Under the pieces are notes generated by a model. That model did no database searches and was not told the origin of the DNA. It saw nothing but the letters and a program-made list of their open reading frames with translations. From assembly GCF_024166365.1 (NCBI RefSeq), contig NC_064820.1, forward strand, positions 58,505,501 through 58,569,500: DNA of 64,000 nt, read 5' to 3'. This DNA is from Elephas maximus indicus. Its lineage: Eukaryota > Chordata > Mammalia > Proboscidea > Elephantidae. Below, in pieces: positions 32,801-44,081 of the stretch. A program made the translations under genes and the position numbers. Each line of letters starts with the position of its first letter. The first letter of the stretch is position 1.

Positions 32801-34687
32801 CCCCCCCAAAAAATCTGTCCACAGAAGCCTAACAGAGCTTTCAATAAGTATAAATAAAAAATTCCAGTAATATAAAAACATTATGTCAGACAGAGTTTAA
32901 TTGAAGAATTTTTTCTTCCTTAATCATAATAAAAATAATGGCACATATTATACCGGTGGCCTCTCGGATTCAATAAAATGTGGTAGTTGCCTAACTACCT
33001 TACACATTTGTTTACCCACTGTCTAAAGTGGGTTAAGAGTAGGAAGTACTTTGTTTTACCAATCCTTAATCTCCCATTAGAACTTTGCATGACAAAATCT
33101 AAGGCCTTACTCTTGCAAGTTGCCTGATAAACATCACCCCAGCTTGATCTAGCTAGAGGTATTTTAGGGTGAGATGCATATGCTGTGAAGTCCGAGTTTA
33201 ATATCTATCTCACTGTCAATTCCTAAGGGCTCATGCACACACCCTCAGCTTACATATCTAACAGTGGATCATGAGTTTGTGTACACACCACCACTTCCAG
33301 ACAACATGCTGAGCCTGTCTTCCTTTGTAAATATATTTAGGAAGTACTCACTGAATAACGCACCAAACAATATCCCTGAGAATGAAAGGAATCCAATGTA
33401 TTTATGGTGTTCTTTATTCGAAGTGTTCTCAAGATGCCAAACCAAAATTTCAACCTTCATGTAGTCTAGTCTAGAAAGCTAGTCTATAAAACAGGTTATT
33501 ACAAATACATAATTTGACCCAGCATTTTGTTGTTGTGCTCACTTTGTTTCTAAGTATTAATGCCTTCATTTTACTAATTTAAAATAATGAAACTTCAAAT
33601 AAGGCCATGAATGGCTGCCTTTCAAGGCCCTACACCCAGACAAAAGCCTGTACTGAAAACAAGAAAAGGTAGGGTATGTACTCCTACTAGGGAATATCTG
33701 AAGGACACTTCGAGGAGCTTGAGAGGAAAACAGTGAATAACGTTGTTTGAAAGGGGGTAACATAAATGACATGTTTGCCAGGATAGCCTCTTCCTAATGG
33801 GTTAAAACATGCACAGATGTACACACAGCAGCAAAACTGTGAGTGGTCCCCTCTGTCAAAGACTTCTACATGGTGGGCCTTCAAAACTATTCATAAAAAA
33901 AAACTGGAAAGTCACGGAAACCTGCTACAGAAGATATGTGTCCCCTTTCAGGGATAAGACACGGCAATACATAGTCAAAGCACTTCACATTCAACGAGGA
34001 GAGTTCAGGAAGCAAATTAATGCTTTCCTCCACGTTTGGGTCCACTGCTGGGCAATTAGAATAAGCAGATATCAAAGACCTTTAGCCCTGAAATTTTTTA
34101 GCCCTGAAAAGAGGAGGCAGGGGGAAGAAACAGGGCAAGCAATGAATGTGGCCCCAGGAAGTCTCTCAAACCTACATTCACCAGAGTTCTGAGCTTAGAG
34201 CTAGAAAAAGACAGATTTCAGCAGTGGTTCAAAAAAAAAAAAAAGATTTTTTTTTTTTTTTTTCCCAGGAAGAGTTATTTATTCAGCTGCTAAAGAAACA
34301 AAAGTTAGGAAATGTTTGATAACTTGGAATTTTATAATTTATTTTTACCTAAATATTAAAAAACCTTTTTTTTTTTCTTTTTAAAAATCTTGCTCTACAG
34401 TAGTTATATGACAGTAGTTACAGTGTTTACAGTTTAGTAAGTTACTAAAAACTTATTTTCATAGAAAACAGAAAGAGACCAGCTTGCAGGCAAACGTGTC
34501 CATGTGGATGATAAATGCAGCCAGGGCTCCTCCATCTACCTGCTTAAGCTCTTCACCACCCATCAAAACATTTCACTCTTCAAGCCTGAAATACCAGGGG
34601 CTCTGTGATGCTCTCACCAATTTCCTTCCCGTCAGAATTAATCTTCACCCAAACTAGCATTTATGGATACCCTAATGGAGTCCTGGG
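32801..34687. other. Unassigned noncoding stretch
   Basis: No gene or known repeat was recognised over almost 1.9 kb. The only conspicuous feature is an A-run followed by a T-run near 34,230-34,263. A 127-codon frame at 33,809-34,192 has no recognisable domain. Confidence 0.4.
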
Positions 34688-34850
34688 AAGCCCTGGTGGA
34701 GCAGTGCTTAAGAGCTCACCTGCTAACCACAGGGTCGGCAGTTTGAATCTCCCAGCCATTCCTTGGAAACCCTATGGGGCAATTCTACTCTGTCCTATAG
34801 GGTCACTATGAACTGGAATCAACTCGATGGCAAGGGGTTTGGTTTTTTGG
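34688..34850 (+). mobile_element. AfroSINE copy, short form
   Basis: Complete from the head (aagccctggtggagcagtgc) to the end actcgatggcaaggggtttgg. It is followed only a few bases later by a second SINE. Confidence 0.9.
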
Positions 34851-34854
34851 CAAT

Positions 34855-35024
34855 AGAGTCCCTGGGTGGCTCAGATGGTTAAGCACTCAAACCCACCCAG
34901 AGGCACCTTGGAAGAAGGGCCCAGCTTCTGAAAGGTCCCAGCCTTGAAAACCACATGGAGTGCACGTCTATTCTGCAACACATGGGGTCACCATGAGTCA
35001 GAATGGGCTCATCAACAACTAGCA
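34855..35024 (+). mobile_element. AfroSINE copy, long form with a deletion
   Basis: The head agtccctgggtggctcagat joins directly to cactcaaacccacccagagg, so the middle of the tRNA-like head is missing. The rest matches the long form. Confidence 0.85.
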
Positions 35025-35465
35025 GCACAGTCCTTTACATGCAGAGGGCCTCTAGTTCTGGGTGAGCAGGAACCGTTTTATGACCATTGCCATGGTCATC
35101 ACAATGCTTGGCTCAGGTCCTGCAACAAATGGCATAGCCTCCAAGAAATAAACTACAGAGACCAGCTAAACAAACCCTAACCCTCCAAGTGCTGTGAATG
35201 AGATAGCCCACCCCGTCAGATTCCCCCTATACCCTGCCCAGTGTCTCAAGCAGCGATGGTTTAAGGTCGGCTCTCTCACTTCAACCTCTTTTAAAATTAA
35301 AATGCTAGAAGCAGCTATAACATTACATCACTAGTACATTAGTGGAGAAAAGTTTATCAGATCACTTTTCTGACTATCCTTGTGCCTCCCTGCCCGCCAT
35401 CCCTGTGACCTCTAGCTCTTCAATCAGGAAGTAGAGGTGGGGTGAGAGCAGCAGATTGAGTTCAC
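35025..35465. other. Unassigned noncoding stretch
   Basis: Nothing recognised. Confidence 0.35.
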
Positions 35466-35705
35466 AATATAGAGCAGTGCTAAGAACATCAGCTTTGGGG
35501 GTCAGACCACCTGAGTTTGAATCCAGAGTATGCCCCTCATTCGCAGTATAAACTCAGCAAGGTATTTAAATCCTTGAGCTTCGATTTCCCTAGCTGTGAA
35601 AAGGGACATGTGAGAATACCTAATTCGTAGAGCTGACCTGTGATCTGAAGTTTATAACCATTGACACACTTTGCCCAGTGCCTGGCAAGGAGGCAGCTCT
35701 CCAAG
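35466..35705 (+). mobile_element. MIR, nearly full length
   Basis: It reads from 'agagcagtgctaagaacatcagctttggg' (MIR head), through 'cctgagtttgaatcc' (B-box) and 'ctcagcaaggtatttaaatccttgagc', to 'tgcccagtgcctggcaagg'. It is one of the best preserved MIRs here. Confidence 0.8.
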
Positions 35706-35984
35706 TGTGTTGATAACAACATGGCTTTTGTCTGGGCCTCCACCAGATGCCCCTTTAGTCCCGGCTGTCTATGACCCTGTGATCCCTGGTCTCCTTGGAG
35801 CACCCACGTGGATATACACAATGGAAAAAGAATGCACAGAATAGGTCCCAGGGAGCGCCGGTAGCTCAGGCTGTGGCTCCCCAGGCACTAAAGCTTTTGA
35901 TTGAATTTACTTGGCGGGGAAATGAAGCTTGATACATAAAATAGAAAGTCAATTTAAAGAGGACACTTCTGTTATAAGCTTCTG

Positions 35985-36140
35985 TTAGGGGTGATAGAAA
36001 AACTCAGGAACAGTTAAGGGTGATGGTTGACAAATATGATGAACATATTTAATGTCACTGAACTGCACGTGTGAAGACTGTGGAAATGGCAAACGTTTTG
36101 TTACCAATGTATTTATCGCAATAAAATAAATAATTTGTTT
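35985..36140 (+). mobile_element. Old L1 3' end
   Basis: The pattern 'ggtgatggttgacaaatatgatgaacatatttaatgtcactgaactgcacg' followed by an AATAAA-rich tail is the same type of L1M terminus as at 9,377-9,515. Confidence 0.55.
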
Positions 36141-38404
36141 TAAGTCAGTCTAATCGTGAACTGTTAAAGCGGTTTATTTTGATAGGCATGCCTTACATAT
36201 GTAGAAAGAGCTGTCAGTGTTGGGCCGGGGCTCTGGGGGCTCTGGTAATGTGTGAAACCCAGCCTCAAGTCTGAAGGTCAAGACAGCGGCACCGGGCCTT
36301 ATTTATAACAGCCTCGCAGTGTCCAAGGGAGTGAAAAAACAACAAGACTTTGTATGAAATGAATCACATGGACTCACAGGATCAGAGAAGTCATGGAGGA
36401 TCAAAGAACAGATGAGCCTTCCAGCTCACTGACCCTCTGAAGCCAAAAGATGCATTTCACAGAGTTCACTGTAACCTGTTCCGACTAATTTTCAGGGATT
36501 GAGTCTAGAGGAAGCTTCAACAGGAGATTTAGTTGCTATGGACACTTGGATCCCCAACAAAGTGGGCTTCAGTGCAATAATAAAAAGGCACATTTTCCCA
36601 CAATACCCTCCGCAGAGGAAATGAATGGAAGTCAAAGCCTTATTTAGGATGGTGGGATTAAAGCATAATTGAGGAACTCGTAAAGCAATCAGAAATAAAT
36701 ACTACCAATTTATTTAGGAGCACTTATGTCATTGCTTTTTCAATGGGCGTATCTATTTTGCTTTTCCTGTTTAATTCTGTGTCCCACTGTGATGCCTGCC
36801 CACCAGGCACAGGTGAGGTGTCACACTGATCTCATACATGCTGAGTCACAACCTTCAATAGTCATCCCACCTGTTATCTCCCTGTGGAAAGCAGTGTGGG
36901 GGTGGGGGGGGGGAGAGGGAACGCACAAAAGTCCTACCCTCCTGAGCCAGCAGTGCAGCTGATTAGAGGTGATGCTGGTAGAGGGCTGGGAGATGAGAGG
37001 ACTACCCATGTCTGCTGTTGGAGCCTTGTTGCTACCCGGCTCCCCTGTCAGCCATTCCTGGGTCTCTTGTAAATACAGCAAAAGGCAAAGCAGCACACGC
37101 GCACCAGCTCTGACAGAGTTTCCTTCGGGAAACTCGTGGAGACAAGATGGGTTTCCCTATAGCCCATCCTACAGCCATGCACAGAAGTCAAACAGAGCTA
37201 GAATTTGGGCTGCTGGGCTTTCGGACTGCATGATTAAGGAATCACCAGCTTCTTCTCTGGTGTGATCAGGGACTGGACACGAGAGTAATATGACATGTCA
37301 GCGTCTCACCTCCGGCCCTATCCTGGCAGCTCAGCATTCATGCTTAGGGAAAGGCTAGTCTTTCCAGGCACGATGGGGGCTGAGGACTGAGTCTTACAGC
37401 GCTGTGATGCCCAAGCTAGCTGTGGAATTACCCAGATCACAGCTCATGGTTGGGAAAGCCCCAGGACCTCTCCTGGCATGATCACAGAATGACCAGGATT
37501 GATTGCCACAAGCACTGGGGTGTCTATGTCTCTATGCAGCACTGTATGAGGCTACCTCTTTGCTGGGGAACCTCATACAAAGGGACTGACCAGCCTAGTC
37601 CCCTTTAACAACTGAACCCTTACCTCTACCAGGTGTAAGCTGCTTCATAGCATCACATACCTGCAACCCACATTGCCCACCTGGGCAGACGAGGAAGAAA
37701 TTTGGAGTTGCCCATCTAGGGACAGGATTCTAAGGTAATATGTGGCTTTTCTCCATTTGCCCCCACCTACCCTAAATCAATTTTCTGCCCTTCTCAGCGG
37801 ACTACGTCACCGAGGCTCCTTTTCCCTCTGGCTTCTGCTTGGGTTTGACCTATAGAAGGTGTCTGCAAAGGGTCTGAGCAAGAGAGAGGGACCAGGGTAT
37901 TTCTTCACTACTGCTTCTCTGCTTTGAACTGCATGTCTGGCAGGGGCGCTCACAGCTCCTACTGGGCAGTCCTCCCTCTTGGTTCCACTCTGTCAGGAGA
38001 GGCAATGGTTTTCTACTGTTGCCTGTCTCTGGGTTTCCGCAGCCAGTTCCCTTAGCCCTGCCCACACCTCTTCGTTAAAGTCCCTTCATTCGAAAGACCT
38101 GAGTCAGATACTGTTTCCTGACAATCTGCTTGAGAAAGGGACCTTTCAGCATTAATATCTGTAATTCTAACACTGTGGTTCAAGCAGACATGTACATGCT
38201 TTGTTTAAACAACATCCTTCACGAAGAGCATTATGGGCATCAGAATCTTGACTTCCACAGGCAGGTGGGCTGCGTCCTGCCCAGAGAGTATACCTACGTG
38301 GACTACTTTTTTAACTCAGGGTTTTATGAAAACTATAACAGAATCTGATCATAATGATCAAATCCAATTGTATCAAGTTTACTGAACAGTTACCTTGAAA
38401 AAAT
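36141..38404. other. Unassigned noncoding stretch
   Basis: This is the longest repeat-poor interval upstream of ESM1. It has a G-run at about 36,898-36,912. Several frames of 60-98 codons (36,726-37,265) show no recognisable similarity. Distal regulatory DNA could sit here, but nothing in the sequence demonstrates it. Confidence 0.4.
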
Positions 38405-38750
38405 ATTATATGTAGTCTCTGAGGGCACAACCTAAAGGGTGATGAATCAAGCCCACCCAGCAACATCATGGGAGAAAGGCAACTCATAGCGACCCGGAAG
38501 GACAGCATACAACTGGAGCATAGGGTTCCCAAGGCTGTAAATTTTTACAGGAGCAGACTGCCAGGTCGTTCTCCTGCGGAGTGGCTGGTAGGTTCAAACC
38601 ACTGACCTTTCAGTTAGCAGCCAAGTGTGCCACCAGGGCTCCTTTCCATAAAGATTATAGCCAAGAAAACCCTATGGAGTTCTACTCTGTAACACATGTG
38701 GTGGACCATGAGTCAAAATTGACTTGATGGCAGCGGGTTTGGTTTTTGGT
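38405..38750 (+). mobile_element. AfroSINE interrupted by a second, inverted AfroSINE
   Basis: The outer plus-strand copy is present as a decayed head (about 38,425-38,478) and tail (38,643-38,750, attatagccaagaaaacccta ... agtcaaaattgacttgatgg). Between them lies a minus-strand copy ending in the head ccaagtgtgccaccagggct. The inner insertion is therefore the younger event. Confidence 0.75.
38480..38642 (-). mobile_element. AfroSINE, minus strand, nested
   Basis: Reverse-oriented short-form copy with its head at the right. It lacks the typical central cctatggggcag block, which is replaced by a diverged segment around 38,515-38,560. Confidence 0.75.
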
Positions 38751-38755
38751 ATACA

Positions 38756-38797
38756 TACTATTTTAGATGATATGTATATGTATCATCTAAAATAGTA
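38756..38797. repeat. Perfect 16-bp hairpin
   Basis: The arms tactattttagatgat (38,756-38,771) and atcatctaaaatagta (38,782-38,797) are exact reverse complements around a 10-base loop atgtatatgt. It lies directly next to the SINE tail. Confidence 0.95.
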
Positions 38798-39118
38798 ATC
38801 ATGGTATAATTTCAGGGGTTCAGGTATAAACTTTCTGTTCACTAATGAATTGGAAAAAACAGAACAATTCTTGTTGTAGACTTGTCTGAATTGTCTGTCT
38901 CTTACTTGCATTGTTCACATTCTGATGATCCGTCTATGCATGTTCCCCTGTGGTCTTGTTTTGTGTCCAGGATTTGATTCTCTGTCTAGAAAACTACCTG
39001 CAGCAGGAACTAAGCATTCATTGCTAAATTACTGTGGAGTTTTGGCTTTGCTCTGATACACTTGGCAAAATGCTAGCTGCCTACTTCTTTTACTCCTTGT
39101 TTTTCCATCGGAAGAGTA

Positions 39119-39571
39119 CAGACAGACCCCCGAGTTATGAAAGAGATCCAGTCCGAACCGTGTCTTTAAGTCAAATTTGTATGTAAGTCTTAAGTCAGAA
39201 CAAGAACATACAGTTCTTATTTAGCCTTTCTTTGCCTGGTGGAGTAGTGGTTAAGAGCTATGGCTGATAACCAAAAGGTCAGCAGTTCAAATCCACCAGG
39301 TGCTCCTTGGAAACCATATGGGGCAGTTCTACTCTGTCCCATAGGGTCACTATGAGCTATGGGTTTGTTTGGGGTTTGTTAGTGAAAGAAAAGGTTTGAA
39401 GCCTTTTCAATGATTTAAAAGCTGCACATGCAGCAGGGGTAGGTGATGGTGATGAAGAATTAGTTGCAAGTAGGGGTTGGTTCAATCGTTTCTAAGTGAG
39501 GGCAAATTTAACATTAATGAGCAAGTATGAGTTGTCTGTAAGTCAGACATTCATAACCTGGGAAGTGCCTG
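39119..39571 (+). mobile_element. Tigger-like DNA transposon remnant, copy 2
   Basis: The terminal sequences cagacagacccccgagttat and cataacctgggaagtgcctg are imperfect inverted repeats, and TA precedes the left end. The interior matches copy 1 (23,624-23,924), including the gaagccttttcaatgattta block. An AfroSINE at 39,229-39,378 was inserted later. Confidence 0.72.
39229..39378 (+). mobile_element. AfroSINE inside the Tigger-like element
   Basis: Short-form copy starting at tgcctggtggagtagtggtt. Its end is truncated after gtcactatgag, so the usual gtcggaatcgactc block is missing. Confidence 0.88.
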
Positions 39572-39974
39572 CAGTCTTTATTTAAGAAATTGAAAAAATA
39601 ATTCAAGATGCCAATGGTTGCCAATGCTTATTTCTACTCTAAGCTTGATAATGAAAAGATTTCCCCCAAAAATTGTTTTTAAAATATGGATTTACTATAT
39701 GTTGGTTTTTACCCAGGAATTTTCCATCAATTTGTGTGACCCTTTACTCCAAGGGCATTGGTCATGTGAATGCTTGTAATCTTTATCTTTACCCAGCCTA
39801 TTCTCTCTCTGGAGTCCTTTTGACACATTTACAAAACCACATTCTGGGAATAAAATCCTTAATAACAAATGTTGCAGAGTGTTCTAGATATCTAGAATGG
39901 AAAGCTAACAGATCTGTTAGGAGGGATTTTCTTCTTTCTTGAACTATGAGTTATTAAAAGCTTCCTCATCTTAT
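39572..39974. other. Unassigned noncoding stretch
   Basis: No repeat or gene recognised. An 89-codon frame at 39,673-39,942 shows no known domain. Confidence 0.35.
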
Positions 39975-40180
39975 GGAGGTCCCCAGGTGGCACAAATGGT
40001 TTGTGCTCAACGAGTAGCTTAAAGGTTGGTGGTTTGAACCCAGCCAGTGGTGCTGCAAAAGGAAGTTCTGAGGATCTGCTTCCATGAAGATTATAGCCAA
40101 GAAAACCCTATGGAGCAATTCTACTCTGTAACACATGGAGTCACTATGAGTCGAAATCAACTCAAGGGCAACAGGTTTGG
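39975..40180 (+). mobile_element. AfroSINE copy, long form
   Basis: Head ggaggtccccaggtggcaca, body with cttccatgaagattatagcc, tail gtcgaaatcaactcaagggc. Confidence 0.9.
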
Positions 40181-40721
40181 CCTTAGTTTTCATTTTATAA
40201 AACACTTTGAGCATTTTGATTTGGACCCCAGAGCAAGCGTCCTTGCCTTTGGTTTGGGCTGGTTACTTTGCAGAGTGTCAGCTGGTCCTGCAACATGCTA
40301 GCTGCAGGCAGCTAAGTTAGTCACAGGATACTTTTCTAAGGCTTCTGACTCCGTGAGATATGGCTCTTAAAGCAAGTGTCTGGGAGTTAGTGACACAAAG
40401 GAAGTGTCACTCAGAGAAGGAACTTCTCTACTACCATGCCATCCCACTGCCTGACTTCTTATATTCTGACTATGTAGTTATTACCCTGGAAATGGCTTGT
40501 GTGTGTGTGAGTGTTAGAGTGCTTCTGTAGACCAACAGTGCCATATTGTTCCTGGGGCCTCCTTCTCTGTGTTCTTTGCTTTCTTCAGAGAGGTGTTTAA
40601 ACTCATTTTAGAGAGAAGAATACTTTCTGATTGAAGTCCAAACTTTAAAATATTTCTCTGGCTGCCACCCTGCACAATATACATACACCTTGGCCAGAAA
40701 TGCCTGTGTCCTAGCATGTCC
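40181..40721. other. Unassigned noncoding stretch
   Basis: A short (TG)n tract lies at about 40,499-40,509; otherwise nothing recognised. Confidence 0.35.
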
Positions 40722-40934
40722 AGTGGAATCCCTGGGTAGTGCAAATTGTTAACAAGCTTGGCTGCTAACAGAAATGTTGAGGGTTTGAGTCCACCCAGAG
40801 GCACCTCAGAGAAAAGACCTGGTAATCTATTTTCAAAAAAAATCAGTCATCAAAGACCCTACAGAGCACACTTCTACTCTGACATGCATGGCGTCACAAT
40901 GAGTCGAAGTAGACTCAACAGCGACTGGGACTGG
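40722..40934 (+). mobile_element. AfroSINE copy, long form
   Basis: Both promoter boxes are diverged. The end is gtcgaagtagactcaacagc. Confidence 0.88.
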
Positions 40935-41950
40935 TAGCTTGTCTAGTGTGACAGTTTAAAGCATCCCCTTGGCAGCAGCAGCTCAGGAGCTTCTGGCTTA
41001 TTTATTCCCCAACAATGTCCAAAACACCATTCCTAGAGCCAGCCTGTTACATCCACAGAGTAGGTTATAACATATGTAGTGTGACTTAACGGAAACAAAG
41101 AATGTCCTCTACCCAAACTACCTCCACCCCTGATGGTCATCATAGCTAACATGTCACTATCATACATGCTTCCTTTGACTCATAAGAGATCTTTTTTTTT
41201 CAATATTTCAGAAACCCCAAATAAAATGAGACTACACAAGAGAGTGACAACACATTAAAATATTATTGAGCAATGAGATATTGATGAGTATTAGCTGACA
41301 ATAAATCCTTGCAGAAGAGGTCTTAAAGAAAAAGAGGAGTGCTGCAAGTAGAGATGAAAGGGTCCCAGTGGCCAGTTTCACCTGCTTCAGAATGTGGTCT
41401 TGACCAGTTCTGATCATTCTGGTTTTTTGGCAAATTTCAGAAAACACACAGAGAACTAGAGAAAAACACTTGGAAGGCATATATTCAAAGTTCATTTTGT
41501 TTATTAAAGGAGAAGTGGGCAGAAGTAGATTTTGAAACATGTGCTTTCCTGTTGACACATGTTCAAAGAATGTCTGGAGGAAATACTAAATTAAAATACA
41601 GACTGATTCAACTATTGGCATCAAATCACTTACAATGAAATATGGTTGCTATCTTGAATTTGAGGGAAAAGAAAAAGAAACTTCCCAACATTATAATTTT
41701 GTTGATGAAAACAATGAAAGTCTTAATTTAGAATCTATTTTATGTTATTTTTATTTTATCATTGTGAAATTCATTGGAGATATTTACTCACAATTACTCT
41801 ATTATATCTCTGGTTCCTGATATTAGTGGTATAAAGCATGCAAAGAAAAAAAGGACTTTCATACTTAAAACAGAGAATTAACAACTAGAAATATTCAACT
41901 ATGAATATTCCTCCTGTGATGTAAATTTTTAATCTTCCTCATGGAAAGGT
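40935..41950. other. Unassigned noncoding stretch
   Basis: AT-rich toward the right. The frames at 41,232-41,558 (minus) and 41,635-41,820 (plus) have no recognisable protein similarity. Confidence 0.4.
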
Positions 41951-41953
41951 AGT

Positions 41954-42068
41954 AAATCCTACAGGATAATATTTGATAATAAGTGTTTGACCAGCATAGA
42001 GGATATTGTTGTTATTGTTGTTAGGTGCCATCAAGTCAGTTCTGACTCATAGTGACCCTATGTAACAG
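41954..42068 (+). repeat. Duplicate of an RTE 3' junction with its flank (upstream copy)
   Basis: About 45 bases of unique flank (aaatcctacaggataatatt ... tgaccagcatagagg) plus about 65 bases of minus-strand RTE 3' end match 43,168-43,285 almost base for base, with a 4-base indel and scattered changes. No other part of the RTE is present here. Confidence 0.9.
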
Positions 42069-42741
42069 GTTATAGCTACACACATTATTTGGCACAACCG
42101 TCTGTCCATCCTTTCACTCATTTAACAGATCTATAGAATGTGCAGTATATTCTTGAGGGGAGCTGAACAGGATATTAAGGGGCAGCGGTTGCCATTTCCA
42201 CCTTCTAACAAAATCCCTATTTTATTCACGTCTCTCTCCTTCATGGAAGATAAGCTAAACCCCAGCTCAGTTGGTATGTCTAAGCTAGTCTTATGGGAAA
42301 TCACATTCCCTTGCCAGTGATTGGTTTCAGGAAGACATGTGATCTTGTTCTGTCCAGGGATATGTGGGAGGCGAGATCTGCTGCAGGAGCTTGTGGGAAA
42401 GGTTTGAGATCCTAAGAAACAGCTACAGGAAGAGCTGGCCCTTTCTTCCCTTTAACCTTGTTGTGTGGCCAGATGTAACACCTGGGGCCATGAAGTTAGT
42501 GCATGTGAGAACTGAGGATGCACGCCTAGGTCATTGATAGTAACACTGAGCCAAGGAATTAATCAATCTGGTGCCACCCTACCTCTGAGTTTCTTGTGTT
42601 TTCTATGAGAAAATGAATGTACTTGTTTAAGTCCCTCTGGGTTGGGTTTTCTGTTACTTGCAGCTGAAAGCATTCCTTGCTGGTACAAGGCACATAGACA
42701 CAGACCTCAAGCAGGTAAAAATCACAGAAATAAATAACAAA
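42069..42741. other. Unassigned noncoding stretch
   Basis: No recognised repeat or coding exon. Confidence 0.35.
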
Positions 42742-42754
42742 TATACAGAAATAA

Positions 42755-43019
42755 GATTGCTATGAGTCGGAATCAACTCGATGGCAACAGGTTTGGTTTT
42801 TTTGTTTGTTTGTTTCGGTTGCGAAGTAGTTAAAGCACTTGACTGCTAACTGAAAGGTCGGCAGTTTAAACCCACTAGCTACTCTTCGGGAGAAAGATGT
42901 GGAAATCTGTTTCTGTAAAGATTTACAGCCTTGGAAACACTATGGGGCAGTTCTACTCTGTCCTATAGGGTCACTATGAGTCAGAAGTGACTCAGCAGCA
43001 GTGGGTTTGGTTTTGGTTT
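42755..43019 (+). mobile_element. Dimeric AfroSINE with perfect target-site duplication
   Basis: A 5'-truncated left unit (42,755-42,812, only the end gctatgagtcggaatcaact and onward) is joined through a T/G-rich linker to a complete right unit (about 42,820-43,019). The 13-base sequence tatacagaaataa occurs exactly before (42,742-42,754) and after (43,020-43,032) the pair, which shows that both units entered as one insertion. Confidence 0.92.
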
Positions 43020-43221
43020 TATACAGAAATAAATAGGCTGAGTACGATAAATGCCATAATAGTATCGAGCAATATATCGACTCTATTACTTACAGGTGCT
43101 CCTCTGGCTTTTGGAAGAGGAAGAGAGCATTTCTGCCAGGAATGATCAGGGAAAAAAATCCTGTATTCAAATCCTACAGGATAATATTTGATAATAGCTG
43201 AATGTTTGACCGGCATAAAGG

Positions 43222-44081
43222 TTGTTGTTGTCATTCTCGTTAGGTGCCATCGAGTCAGTTCTGACTCATAGTGACCCTACGTACAACCGAATGAAATAGC
43301 ATCCAGTCCTGTACCACCTCACAATTGTTGTTATACTTGAGCGCATTGTTGCAGCTACTGTGTCAGTCCATCTGGTCAAGGGTCTTCCTCTTTTTCACTG
43401 ACTCTCTACCAAGCTTGATGTCTTTCTCCAGGGATGGGTCCCTCCTGATACTATGGCCAAAGTACGTGAGATGAACGAGGTCTTACCATCCATGCTTCCA
43501 AAGAGCACGCTGGCTGTATTTCTTCCAAGACAGACTTGTTCGTTCTTCTGGCAGTCTGTGGTATATTCAACATTCTTTACCAATACCATAATTCAAAGGC
43601 ATCAATTCTTCTTCGGGCTTCCTTATTCATTGTCCAACTTTCCTATGCATATGAAACTGAAAATATCATGGCTTGTGTCAGGTGCACCTTAGTTTTCAAG
43701 GTGACATCTTTGCTTTTTAACACTTTAAAGAAGTCTTTTGCAGCAGATTTACCCAATGCAATATGTTGTTTGATTTTCTGACTGCCGCTTCCATGGGCGT
43801 TGATTGTGGATTCAAGTAAAATGAAATCCTTGACAAAGTCAATCTTTTTTCCATTTATCATGATGTTTCTTATTGGTCCGGTTGTGAGGATTTTTGTTTT
43901 CCTAATATTGTGATGTAATCCATATTAAAGGCTGTAATCTTTGATCTTCATCAGTAAGTGCTTCAAGTCCCCTTCGCTTTCAGCAAGCAAGCTTCTCTCA
44001 TCTGTATATCAAAGGTTGTTATTGAGTCTTCCTCTAACCCTGATGACACATTCTTCTTCATATAGTCCAGCTTCTCAGCAT
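43222..44081 (-). mobile_element. RTE LINE, 5'-truncated
   Basis: About 860 bases of the 3' part in the minus orientation. The reverse transcriptase catalytic region near 43,995-44,015 is degraded, and there is a deletion near 44,065-44,080. Its flanks ggcataaagg (left) and agcatagagg (right) are a probable target-site duplication. The translated pieces 43,643-43,861 and 43,395-43,589 match the other RTE copies. Confidence 0.92.
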
